Positions 36,484 through 45,900 of a stretch of 64,000 bases of DNA are shown here, piece after piece. The stretch lies in assembly GCF_002761755.1 (NCBI RefSeq), contig NZ_PEOG01000022.1, forward strand, positions 1 to 64,000, read 5' to 3'. The stretch comes from Roseateles chitinivorans. GTDB taxonomy: Bacteria > Pseudomonadota > Gammaproteobacteria > Burkholderiales > Burkholderiaceae_C. The translations under genes and the position numbers were made by a program. Below the pieces are notes generated by a model, which worked only from the letters and a program-made list of their open reading frames with translations, searched no databases and was not told where the DNA came from. Each line of letters starts with the position of its first letter. The stretch's first letter is position 1.

Positions 36484-39150
36484 TTACTTGCGCTGCGCTG
36501 CGCCGAGGTGCTGCAGCCAGAACGCCTCGTACTTGCGATGCCAGCCGACGGCCTTCACCGCGCCGCCGAGCGCATGTTCGCCGTCCGGGTCCAGGAACAG
36601 CTCGACCAGCCCCTCCTTGCCCGACTCGAGCAGCGCGCGGTACACGTTGACGGTGTCCTGGTACAGCACGTTCGGGTCCTGCATCCCGTGCACCAGCAGC
36701 AGCGGCTTCCTGAGCTGCTTGGCCAGCGGCAGCAGCGAGAACTTGCGCAGCACCGGCTTGGCGCGGTCGACCTTGCCGATGGTGCGGCCGCTGTACCAGC
36801 TGTTGTAGTTCTCCCATTGCGTCGGCCCCGCGCCGGCGATGCCGGCCGCGAACAGGTCGGGCTTCGTGTACATCGTGTACTGGGTCTGGAAGCCGCCGAA
36901 GCTCCAGCCGTTCAGGCCGATGCGCTGGGCATCCACGCCCAGGGTGGCCGTCATGGTGGCGACCAGGTCCTCCAGGTCCTCGGTCTGCGGCGCACCCGGC
37001 TTTTCCCAGTTGGCATCGGCGAACTTCTCGCCGTAGTTGGAATGGCCGCGCGGGTCCACCGTCACCGTGACATAGCCATGCTTGGCCGCCATGTACATCG
37101 CGAAGAGGTAGCCGGTCGGCTGGAAGCTGTCGGTCTCCACCGAATGGCGGTCATTGAGCGGCCCGCCGTAGGTGTAGACGATGGCAGCGCGCTTGTCGCT
37201 CGGCGCCCAGCCCAGCGGCTTGAACACATAGGCCGGGATCAGGTCGCCGTGGCGGTTCTTGAAGCTGAAGCGCTCGGGCCGCAGGACGTCGACCTTCGTC
37301 CAGGCCGGATCGTGGCTCTGCGTGAGCAGCCTGCCCGGCTCCGCGACGGCCGCCGGCTGGCCCTTGAGCAGCTTGAGCTCGGGCCGCTCGGCCCAGTTGC
37401 CGGCCACCGCGGCGGCCCACTGCCCGTTGCGGGCGACGGCCGCGTTGCGGTGGTAGTCCGGCGAACGGCCCAGTGCGGTCATGCGGCCCTCCTTGAGCTC
37501 GACCCGCCAGACATTCATCGCCGCGTAGTCGTCCTTGTTGGACACGACGAACATCGTCTTCGCGTCCGGCGTAAAACCAAGCACCTGGAAGGCTTCGAAC
37601 TCCCCCTTCACCAGTGGCGTCACCGAACGGTCGGCGCCTGCGGCAAGGCTCATCGCATAGGGCTGGCGCCAGCCGTTGTCCGCCAGGATCAGCACCAGTT
37701 GCTTCCCATCCGGCGTGAAGGTCGGCGTCATCACATTGACCAGCTCGTGATGGATGGGCGCGCGGCGCTCGAGCACCATCTCCGGCTTCGCCTCTCCGGG
37801 CTTGCCGAGGTAGACGCGGAACTGGTCCTTCTCGCGCTCGAAGGTGGTGAACGCGTAATGGCTGCCATCGCGCGCCCACACCACCGGCGAGATCTCGAAC
37901 CAGGCATCACCGCCCGGATGCGTGAACACCGGTTGCGGCTGGCGCTCCGGCGGAGCGCCGGTGGCCGGGACCTTGCGGATGTAGATCGCCATCGAGGGCA
38001 GCCCGCGCTTGTCGTCGGACACCTCGCGATCGACCTTCTTCGCCGTCGCCCAGCGATCCCCGTAGTTCATGATCTCGACCTGCCGTCCCGGCTTGGGCAG
38101 CGGCTTGCCGTCGGGACCGACCAGCGGCGCATGGGCCACCAGCGCCATCCAGCGACCGTCTTCGCTGATGGCCGTCTGGGCGATGCGGAACTTGCGGTCC
38201 TCGTCGTCCGGGTTGAACAGCTCCCGATTGATCACCTCGATGCCGGCCGTCGCCAGGCGCACCCGCAGCACGCGGGTCTCGTCCTGCACGATCAGCGACT
38301 GGTCGTCCGGCGCGTAGGCCACCGGCTTGAGTCCGCGACCGGTCGCGAGCAGCGGCTCGGCGCGCTCGCTGCCGGCCTTCCAGCGCAGCAGTTGCCCGCG
38401 GTAAGCGAGCACCAGTTCGTCCGCCTTGGACGCCCACACGAATTGCGACACGCCGGGATACAGGTCCTCGGGCTTGAGCTTCTCGCGCTCGCGCTTCTTC
38501 TTCAGCTCGTCCCGCAGTTCCCACAGCGCCATGTCCTTGGGGTCCTTGGCCGGCTTCTTCGCCTCGGCCGCGGAGGCACCCGAGGCCGGCGCCGCGGCGG
38601 CGGCCGGCGCTTCGCCCCAGGCCGCCTTCTCGGCGGCCTTGCGGGCCTCGTCGCGCGCCTTGCGCTCGGCCAGCTCGACCTTCAGCGCCTCGATCTCCCG
38701 GCGCTCCCACTGTTCCAGGTCGACGGCCTCGCCACGCAGGTAGGCGGCCTGGGCCTCTTCCCGAGCCTGCCGTTCGGCCTGTTCATCGCGCTTCTGCTTC
38801 AGCTTGCGGGCAAAACGATCCAGGTTCTCCGGCGTTTCCACCATCGCCATCAGGGCCGGCGAGGTCAGTCGCAGGGTGCGGCCGGTCTGGGTGTCATGCA
38901 CGTACAGGTCGCTGCCCGGCTCCCCGAACGGGTTCCAGAGATAGGCCACGTAGCGGCCGCCGGCGCTGAACTTCACCTCCTTGGCGGCCTCGCCACGATA
39001 GGGCTCGGCGCGGAAAAGCTGTTCCAGCGTCAACGGCCGATTGGCCACGGCCACCGGCGCGGCGGCCGTTTGCGCCAGCGAGCGCTCGCTCGCGCCCAGT
39101 CCCGTCGCGAGGGTCGCCAGCGCCAGGGAAGTCAGGATCCATCGTTTCAA
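36484..39150 (-). CDS. Prolyl oligopeptidase family (S9) serine peptidase, secreted
   Basis: 888 residues with a Sec signal peptide (ending RSLAQ). A beta-propeller fills most of the first 620 residues, then the alpha/beta-hydrolase peptidase domain. Catalytic residues: Ser in GWSFGGFQ, Asp in HGMQDPNV, His in DPDGEHALGG. An unusual charged stretch of about 130 residues (from LDRFARKLKQKRDEQAERQA through EAPAAAAAPASG to ELKKKREREKLK) interrupts the propeller and looks like a coiled coil. Acts on short peptides in the periplasm or outside. It starts 143 bp from a divergent secreted-protein gene. Confidence 0.93.
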   Translation of the reverse strand: MKRWILTSLALATLATGLGASERSLAQTAAAPVAVANRPLTLEQLFRAEPYRGEAAKEVKFSAGGRYVAYLWNPFGEPGSDLYVHDTQTGRTLRLTSPALMAMVETPENLDRFARKLKQKRDEQAERQAREEAQAAYLRGEAVDLEQWERREIEALKVELAERKARDEARKAAEKAAWGEAPAAAAAPASGASAAEAKKPAKDPKDMALWELRDELKKKREREKLKPEDLYPGVSQFVWASKADELVLAYRGQLLRWKAGSERAEPLLATGRGLKPVAYAPDDQSLIVQDETRVLRVRLATAGIEVINRELFNPDDEDRKFRIAQTAISEDGRWMALVAHAPLVGPDGKPLPKPGRQVEIMNYGDRWATAKKVDREVSDDKRGLPSMAIYIRKVPATGAPPERQPQPVFTHPGGDAWFEISPVVWARDGSHYAFTTFEREKDQFRVYLGKPGEAKPEMVLERRAPIHHELVNVMTPTFTPDGKQLVLILADNGWRQPYAMSLAAGADRSVTPLVKGEFEAFQVLGFTPDAKTMFVVSNKDDYAAMNVWRVELKEGRMTALGRSPDYHRNAAVARNGQWAAAVAGNWAERPELKLLKGQPAAVAEPGRLLTQSHDPAWTKVDVLRPERFSFKNRHGDLIPAYVFKPLGWAPSDKRAAIVYTYGGPLNDRHSVETDSFQPTGYLFAMYMAAKHGYVTVTVDPRGHSNYGEKFADANWEKPGAPQTEDLEDLVATMTATLGVDAQRIGLNGWSFGGFQTQYTMYTKPDLFAAGIAGAGPTQWENYNSWYSGRTIGKVDRAKPVLRKFSLLPLAKQLRKPLLLVHGMQDPNVLYQDTVNVYRALLESGKEGLVELFLDPDGEHALGGAVKAVGWHRKYEAFWLQHLGAAQRK

Positions 39151-39293
39151 ATCGTTGCTCCACGCCCCGCAGGGTCAGCAGGGACGCGGGATTCTAGGGA
39201 GGGGCACAACAACTGCTTACCGCTGCGCTGTGCACCGGATCCGTCAAGCGCGCGTTAACCGTCCATACTTTCCCTAGGTAGGTCGGAGGTTTC

Positions 39294-39899
39294 ATGAAGC
39301 ACGTGATCCAACGCATCCTCGGCGCCGCGGCGCTGATCGCCAGCGCGCTGGCTGCGCCGACCGCCTTCGCAGGCGATGTGGGCGTGTCCATCAGCGTCGG
39401 ACAGCCCGGTTTCTATGGCCGCATCGATGTCGGTAACGTCCGTCCGGACGTCATCTACGCGCAGCCGATGGTGATCGAGCGGGTCTACGCCCCTGCTCCG
39501 CCCCTCTACCTGCGCGTTCCGCCTGCCCACTACCACGCCTGGTCGCGCCACTGCGGCTACTACCGCGCCTGCGGCCGGCCGGTGTATTTCGTCCGTGAGG
39601 ACTGGTACACGCGGACCTATGCCCCGGTCTACTACGGCCGCCCGCACGTGCATCCGATGCCGGTCTATGCTCCCCCGCCGCCGCCGCGTTGGGAGCCGGT
39701 GCGCCGGGACCATTGGGACGGCCGCTGGGATGGTCGCCGCGACTGGCACGACCACCGCGACGATCGCCGCGGTTGGGACGATCGGCGCTGGGAAGAGCGC
39801 CGCGATGACCACCGAGGCGGCGGTCGCGGCGGCTGGGACCGCGACGGCGACCGCGGTGATCGTGGCCATGGGCATGGACGCGGCCATCATCGCGACTGA
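39294..39899 (+). CDS. Secreted Arg/Asp/His/Trp-rich protein of unknown function
   Basis: 201 residues; GGAGG is 5 nt before the ATG. A signal peptide ends TAFAGD. The middle holds a Tyr/Pro/His-rich segment with two cysteines (HCGYYRACGRPVYF), then PVYAPPPPPRWEP, and the last 70 residues are repeats of WD/RR/DH (for example DGRWDGRRDWHDHRDDRRGW) ending GHGHGRGHHRD. The tail could bind metal or polyanions. Similar proteins occur in Burkholderiales without known function. Confidence 0.75.
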   Translation: MKHVIQRILGAAALIASALAAPTAFAGDVGVSISVGQPGFYGRIDVGNVRPDVIYAQPMVIERVYAPAPPLYLRVPPAHYHAWSRHCGYYRACGRPVYFVREDWYTRTYAPVYYGRPHVHPMPVYAPPPPPRWEPVRRDHWDGRWDGRRDWHDHRDDRRGWDDRRWEERRDDHRGGGRGGWDRDGDRGDRGHGHGRGHHRD

Positions 39900-39964
39900 G
39901 TTTCTCCCCTCGCGTATAGTCGGCCGCTTGCACGCCAGCAAGGCGTGATTCACCGCGCCGACGT

Positions 39965-40261
39965 ATGTTCGCCAAAGTCATCGCCGCCCTCGGACTGCTG
40001 ATCTGCGTGTTCCTCGCGATCGACATGGCCTTGCCGCGGCGCTACCAGATGGCCTGGCGCGCGTGGATCAAGCGCCCGGGCCTGCTGCTCGGCAGCGGCA
40101 TCGGCCTGAAGGGCCGCTTCAACTCGCGCGATCGCCGCCGCGCGGCCCACGACGCCGCCCTCGATGCGATCGCCCGCGCGAAGCACCGCTCGGGCACCTG
40201 GGACGGCAACGTCTACCACGGCGACGACTTCGAGCAGCGCCAGCGACGCAAGCCCCACTGA
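39965..40261 (+). CDS. Small membrane-anchored hypothetical protein
   Basis: 98 residues. One N-terminal membrane helix (KVIAALGLLICVFLAIDMAL) followed by a very basic cytoplasmic part (RFNSRDRRRAAHDAALDAIARAKHR). No family recognised. Last ordinary chromosomal gene before the low-GC island. Confidence 0.65.
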   Translation: MFAKVIAALGLLICVFLAIDMALPRRYQMAWRAWIKRPGLLLGSGIGLKGRFNSRDRRRAAHDAALDAIARAKHRSGTWDGNVYHGDDFEQRQRRKPH

Positions 40262-40303
40262 GCAGGCCAGCGCGTGATCGACCGGGAGATGCCGAGAGGC
40301 TGT

Positions 40304-40378
40304 CGCGATCCCCTGCTCCTGAAGGTCAACGCCCTGGCGGCGAGCGTCGCGTTCTACACCGGCATCCGACCGAACGAA
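40304..40378 (+). pseudogene. Possible remnant of a VOC/glyoxalase-like gene
   Basis: The translation PLLLKVNALAASVAFYTGI matches the start of VOC-superfamily proteins (V.DLAASVAFYT.VLG). The rest of the domain is missing after about 25 residues. It lies on the border of the acquired island and was probably cut by the insertion. Recognised by pattern only. Confidence 0.35.
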
Positions 40379-40418
40379 CCAGCATCTGATCGAGATCAGG
40401 GCGTATCCGTTGGCATAG

Positions 40419-40670
40419 CTATCGGGGGAGCTTCTTCGCTCTCTCGTGGATGCGCTGAACAAGGGCGAGGTATTCGGGAGAGCCGGGATCCAAGGGGTCT
40501 CGTCGTCCGGGGACTGCCTCGGCGCACCGTTCCGTGAAAGGTGCGGTGACACGGGCCGAGGCATTGCAGAACCCTTCATGGCCTCGCAGCGACGACGGGG
40601 GCAACCGGGAGAAATCAAACTTTACGAGGCGATCCTCGTTGCTCGCCGTGCGCTCGTTCTCGAACGCCAT
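40419..40670 (-). CDS. Hypothetical 83-residue protein
   Basis: Open frame from the ATG at 40670 with a weak GAG upstream; it can be extended upstream. Polar, with a C-terminal helix (SPEYLALVQRIHERAKKLPR). Nothing similar is recognised. It lies in the transition zone between the chromosome and the low-GC defence genes, and could be a genuine accessory gene or chance. Confidence 0.35.
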   Translation of the reverse strand: MAFENERTASNEDRLVKFDFSRLPPSSLRGHEGFCNASARVTAPFTERCAEAVPGRRDPLDPGSPEYLALVQRIHERAKKLPR

Positions 40671-40896
40671 TGCCGCTCGCCATGCCTGCCCCATCCGCCA
40701 GCCCGAATGACTGCCGCGAAAGACAGGGGCAATTTTTGACCGCGCGGCCGCATGCGGCACAAGTTGCCGGAAGAACCTTGACCGTTGGAGAAAAGGGCTG
40801 GAAACCGCGTTGCAAGGCAGCCACCAGCCCCTCTCAGGGAGCAACGAAACAGACGCCCCACCCAACTCCGATGCGCCGATCGGAATGAATCTGCGC

Positions 40897-40944
40897 TGGA
40901 AAAGATAAGGCGACAGGATCACTCCTGTCGCCTTATCTTTTCCA
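40897..40944. terminator. 22-bp perfect stem-loop, bidirectional terminator
   Basis: Arms 40897-40918 and 40923-40944 are exact complements around a 4-nt loop (TCAC); core AAGGCGACAGGA. The stem base is GGAAAAGA on one side and TCTTTTCC on the other, so an A-run precedes and a T-run follows in either direction. It ends the avcD operon 3 bp behind the small gene's stop. The 226 bp to its left hold no recognised gene. Confidence 0.85.
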
Positions 40945-40947
40945 AAC

Positions 40948-41169
40948 CTACCAATCCAATTTGCTAGCTCGAGCGATCACTCTCTTCAAAATTTCCTCTT
41001 CAAGCGCGGCATCACGATTACCGCCTTCTACACCACCACCGATAGTCGGTGATTGAGAATTTGTTTCACTTTTTCGGCGAAAAAGAAAAACGTTCGATCG
41101 CATGCCAGTTGGGAGATCGCGATCAAACGGAAGTTGCAACTGCCCGGGCTCTTCATTGTTGTTAGACAT
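40948..41169 (-). CDS. Small protein encoded with the dCTP deaminase
   Basis: 73 residues; GGGAG lies 6 nt before the ATG. It begins 69 bp after the deaminase stop on the same strand and is followed by a strong terminator, so it belongs to the operon. A polar N-terminus (MSNNNEEPGQLQLPFDRDLP), a basic middle (FLFRRKSE), a Gly-rich link and a charged C-terminal helix (ALEEEILKRVIARASKLDW). AT-rich like the deaminase gene. No family is recognised; it could be a regulator, an antitoxin or a defence partner. Confidence 0.7.
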   Translation of the reverse strand: MSNNNEEPGQLQLPFDRDLPTGMRSNVFLFRRKSETNSQSPTIGGGVEGGNRDAALEEEILKRVIARASKLDW

Positions 41170-41238
41170 AACAAGCTCCCCAGCAACATCTGACCTATCC
41201 GATTAGGGTGGCGATTCTAGCGCCACCACCATTTGGTG

Positions 41239-42867
41239 TCAATATTTCACCGAAGGCAATTTCGATAATTTTTCCGCAAAATGTTTCACTGCGGCGTCTT
41301 CGAACGCGTGATAGTTATCCAAATACTCGGGCAGCACCTTGGCGGGATTCTCTGTTGCGATCGGTACGAACCGGCCCGTATCTTTGTTCTTTCTTCCATC
41401 CGCCCTGAAGACCGTTGCAAATAACCTAGGGGAGACACCTTCGAAGTGAAGAAATTTCACTTTTGATTCTTGATGTCTACGATCCTCATCATTCATCTCT
41501 TCAGAGTAGTCTGCGGGACTCTCGAACGAAATCGCATCACGATGCAGTTGTTGAGCCATGCTCTTATCATAGGGCTCGATATAGATGACTTCTTCAATTC
41601 CGGAAGCCACGATGTGTCGTGCACAGCTATGACAGGGGAAGGTAGTCGTAAAAAGCCTCGCCCCCCTGATCCCCTCACCTCCGGATCTAGCTAAGGAAAC
41701 AATGGCATCCATTTCCGCATGAACAGAGCGAGAAAATTCTATAAGACTTCCCAGTCGAGTTTTCTTATATATCGCCTCCAAACTCTGCTTAAGTATTTTT
41801 CCTGAGTTACCGACGCCGTTCTCCCTGAAAATCACATCGAGGACATATCCGATATCCTCTTGGAGTTTACGCTTGTAGTAATCATTGAAGCATTCGCGGT
41901 CCCCAATATGGACGCAGCGGTGGTCCTGATGGGAACGTGCTCCTCCATAAAGCCCCCCTTTAGGCGCCGGCACGTCATTACAGCCTGTGGCAATTACATC
42001 GCCGTTCGTATTGGCAATTGCGGCTCCCACTTGGCGAGACAAGCAAGCCGAGCGAAGACCAGCGGCATAAGCCGCATACATCCCTGTTTCTAGAACGTCC
42101 GGCGTTTTGCTTTTGTCACCATGGATCAGACTAACGAATCGATCTATCGCATTCCTTTGATCTACAAGTGCATCGTTTCTAACGAAGAAGTCCGCGAGGT
42201 GCAGCGTTTTATCTAGCTGCTGACCCCACAAGCCCTCCTCGCTTCGGTCGATCTCAATTAGCTTTTCGGTTTCTGTTTCGTCGACCCCGTCATCTTCAAG
42301 CAAGCGCTTGCGCTGCGCATAAGGTTTGGTAACGCCGACCAAATAGAAGAGGTTGCGATAAAGAGCCCTCAAGAGGTCTACCTCTTCCGGGCGCTTCACT
42401 TGATCGATTAGGTAGGCAACTCGCTGAGAGTAACTCTCAACCGGCGCATTAACAGCTTCGTCTCTGCTCCGCTCTCTGTCCAAGACAATTTGACTTACAG
42501 CGAATTCGGCAAGAATGTGTTTATTCTCACTCAATTCCCGGATTCTCTTCCCGGCCTCTTGAAGCTTACGATATCTATAAAATGGGTCTGACCATTCCTG
42601 ATCCTTAACTGTCGCTTGAATTCTTCCGGCCGCTAGGGATTCCTCTAGGAATTGACTGACCTTGATTACTTCAACCCGATAATTCAGCTTCAGCAGGCTT
42701 CTGCGAGCCGCATTAACCACGGACTTAATGCCGCACCCAATGGGTCCGGCGAAGGCCAAAACCAATTCATTCGATTGTCTTCCTTCAAACCGCTGCATCA
42801 ACGTCTCCGCAGGAGCGGGAGTTGAAGAAACCGGTTGTTCTTCCATCAGCACGTTGCGTGCGACCAT
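41239..42867 (-). CDS. avcD: Anti-phage dCTP deaminase, AvcD-like
   Basis: 542 residues. In this family the enzyme deaminates dCTP/dCMP on infection, draining the nucleotides a phage needs. The N-terminal P-loop domain has GPIGCGIKS (41-49). The C-terminal cytidine/dCMP deaminase domain has the zinc and catalytic motif HAEMDAIV (His383, Glu385) and the zinc pair PCHSC (Cys412, Cys415), plus a GCNDVPAPKGGLYGG segment. GGGAGGA precedes the ATG at 42867; a GTG 18 bp earlier is less likely. GC content is far below the chromosome, showing transfer. Directly behind uvrA. Confidence 0.88.
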   Translation of the reverse strand: MVARNVLMEEQPVSSTPAPAETLMQRFEGRQSNELVLAFAGPIGCGIKSVVNAARRSLLKLNYRVEVIKVSQFLEESLAAGRIQATVKDQEWSDPFYRYRKLQEAGKRIRELSENKHILAEFAVSQIVLDRERSRDEAVNAPVESYSQRVAYLIDQVKRPEEVDLLRALYRNLFYLVGVTKPYAQRKRLLEDDGVDETETEKLIEIDRSEEGLWGQQLDKTLHLADFFVRNDALVDQRNAIDRFVSLIHGDKSKTPDVLETGMYAAYAAGLRSACLSRQVGAAIANTNGDVIATGCNDVPAPKGGLYGGARSHQDHRCVHIGDRECFNDYYKRKLQEDIGYVLDVIFRENGVGNSGKILKQSLEAIYKKTRLGSLIEFSRSVHAEMDAIVSLARSGGEGIRGARLFTTTFPCHSCARHIVASGIEEVIYIEPYDKSMAQQLHRDAISFESPADYSEEMNDEDRRHQESKVKFLHFEGVSPRLFATVFRADGRKNKDTGRFVPIATENPAKVLPEYLDNYHAFEDAAVKHFAEKLSKLPSVKY

Positions 42868-42973
42868 GACTTCCTCCCTGACCACAAATGTTTTACGACA
42901 TTTTGCGTCGAAGAGAATTGCAGGTGCATCAGCGTTCCCACCAATTTGGGGTGGGCCATCGCATCACCTCTCC
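42868..42973 (-). promoter_or_regulatory. Leader between uvrA and the dCTP deaminase
   Basis: On the minus strand this 106-bp AT-rich stretch holds two hairpins: CCCACC/GGTGGG around CCAAATT, and AAATGT/ACATTT around CGTAAA, then the ribosome site. In Vibrio AvcID the antitoxin is an RNA encoded directly upstream of avcD, so this is where one would be looked for. A short frame (from ATG 42959, 37 codons) also starts here but overlaps avcD. Confidence 0.35.
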
Positions 42974-45900
42974 TTACCGTCTCGCCAGCACCGGCGCCAG
43001 GGCCTTCCCGGTGTGCGTGCCCAGGGCCACCAGCGTCTCCGGCCGTCCTTGCGCAACCACGACACCGCCCGCCGAACCGCCTTCCGGCCCCAGGTCCAGC
43101 ACCCAGTCCGCCTCGGCGATCACGTCGAGGTCATGCTCGATCACCACCACGCTGTGCCCGCCGCTCACGAGGCGGTGCAGCACGCGGATCAGCTTTTCGA
43201 CGTCGGCCATGTGCAGCCCCACCGTCGGCTCGTCCAGCACGTACAGCGTGTGCGGCGCCTTCTGGCCGCGGCGCGTGACGTCGTCGCGCACCTTCACCAG
43301 CTCGGACACCAGCTTGATCCGCTGCGCCTCGCCGCCCGACAGCGTCGGGCTGGGCTGGCCCAGCGTCAGGTAGCCCAGGCCGACGTCCTGCAGCAGCTTC
43401 AGCGGATGGGCAATCGACGTCATTGCGGCAAAGAACTCCACCGCCTCGTCCACCTCCATCTGCAGCACCTCGCCGATGCTCTTGCCGCGCCAGGTCACGG
43501 CCAGCGTCTCGGGATTGAAGCGCTGCCCATGGCATTGGTCGCAGAGCACCTTCACGTCCGGCAGGAAGCTCATCGCGATGGTGCGCATGCCCTGTCCTTC
43601 GCAGGCCGGGCAGCGGCCCTCGCCGGTGTTGAAGCTGAAGCGGCCCGGACCATAGCCGCGGGCCTTCGCTTCCAGGGTTTCGGCGAACAGCTTGCGGATC
43701 GCGTCCCAGAAGCCGATGTAGGTCGCCGGGCAACTGCGCGGCGTCTTGCCGATCGGCGTCTGGTCGACCTCCAGCACCCGGTCCACGCGCTGATGGCCCT
43801 CGATCGCGTCGCAGCCGATCCACGTCGACGGCGCCCGGCGCAGCGGCACCGCCGCGGCCATGTTGGCCAGCAGCACGTCGCGCGCGAGCGTGGACTTGCC
43901 GGAACCCGACACGCCCGTGATCGCCACCAGGCGGTGCAGCGGCACGTCCACCGTGACGCCGCGCAGGTTGTGCAGCGTCGCATTGAGCACCGTCAGCTTC
44001 GGCGCCTCGGGGTCCATGTCCCGGCGCGGTTGCAGCGGATGCACCAGCGGCTTCGACAGGAAGCGGCCCGTCAGCGACTCCGGGTTCTGCGCAATCTGCT
44101 CGGCCGTGCCCTCGGCGATCACGCGGCCGCCGCGCTTGCCCGCGCTCGGACCGATGTCGATGATGTGATCGGCACGCCGGATGGTGTCCTCGTCGTGCTC
44201 GACGACCACCAGCGTGTTGCCCTTGTCGCCGAGCGTCGACAGCGCCTTCAGCAGGATCTGGTTGTCGCGCGGATGCAGGCCGATGGTCGGTTCGTCCAGC
44301 ACGTAGCAGACGCCCTGCAGATTGCTGCCGAGCTGCGCCGCCAGGCGGATGCGCTGCGCCTCGCCGCCGGACAGCGTGGGTGCCGCGCGGTCCAGCGTCA
44401 GGTAGCCCAGCCCCACTTCTTCGAGGAACTCGAGCCGCCCGCGGATCTCCGCGATCACGTCACGCGCGATCTCGGCATCGCGGCCGGTCAGCGCCAGGCC
44501 TGCGATCCATGCGCGCGCCTCCGTCACGCTCCATGAGGCCACCGTGCCGATGGTCTCGTGCTCGAAGCTGACCGCGCGCGCCACCGGATTCAGCCGCGAG
44601 CCGTGGCAGTCCGGGCACGGCGCGTCGCTCAGGTCCTCGATCTCGGCTTCCTCGGCGGGGAAGCTCTGCTCGCGGCCGCGGTTGTCCTTGTCCTGCTGGC
44701 TGTCGTCCAGCGCCTTGCGCTGCTCGCGCGTCAGGGCCAGGCCGGTACCGACGCAGGTGGTGCACCAGCCGTGCTTGGAGTTGTAGCTGAACAGCCGCGG
44801 ATCCAGTTCCGGATAGCTCGTGCCGCATTGCGGGCAGGCGCGCTTGGTCGAGAACACGCGCAGCTCGCCGATGCCGCGCGTCGGTTTGGCGTTGCGCAGC
44901 GCGTCGTGCAGCCCGTCGAGCGGCGACAGCACATGCACCACGCCCTTGCCGTGGTCCAGCGCCTTGGCGAGCAGCTCGCGCAGCTCGGCCTCGGTCTCCG
45001 GCGCGACGGTCATGTCGCCGACCGGCAGTTCGATCGTGTGTTCCTTGAAGCGGTCCAGCCGCGGCCAGGGACTGGTCGGCAGGAACTCGCCGTCGACGCG
45101 CAGATGCGTATGCCCGCGCTGCTTCGCCCACTTCGCGAGGTCGGTATATACGCCCTTGCGGTTGACCACCAGCGGCGCGAGCAGCCCGATGTGGCGGCCC
45201 TTGTAGTCGCGCAGCAGCTGTGCGGCGATGGCCTCGACGCTCTGCGGCTTCACCGGCGTGCCGTCGTTGGCGCAGTGCTGCACCCCGAGCTTCACGTACA
45301 GCAGCCGCAGGAAGTGCCAGACCTCCGTCGTCGTCGCGACGGTGCTCTTGCGCCCGCCGCGCGACAGGCGCTGCTCGATCGCGACCGTCGGCGGAATGCC
45401 CCAGACCGCGTCGACCTCCGGCCGGCCCGCCGGCTGCACGATCGAGCGCGCATAGGCGTTGAGCGACTCGAGGTAGCGGCGCTGGCCCTCGTTGAACAGG
45501 ATGTCGAAGGCCAGCGTGCTCTTGCCGGAGCCCGACACGCCGGTCACCACATTGAACTTGCCACGCGGGATGCTGACGTCGACCGACTTCAGGTTGTGCT
45601 CGCGGGCGTTGACGATGCGGATCGCCTCGTCGGCCTGACGGCGCCGGCGCAGCAGCGACTGCAGCGGCTGGCCCTCCGAGACCTTGACCGGCGCGCGGTC
45701 CATCTCGGCCGCGTACTCGCGCAGCGCCTGCGCGGTGTGCGAGGTCGGGTGGTCCTTCAGCGTCTCCGGCGTGCCGACCGCGACGACGGTGCCACCGTCC
45801 TCGCCGCCCTCGGGCCCCAGGTCGATGACCCAGTCCGACGCGCGGATCACGTCGAGGTTGTGCTCGATCAGGATCAGCGAGTGCCCCGCCGACAGCAGCT

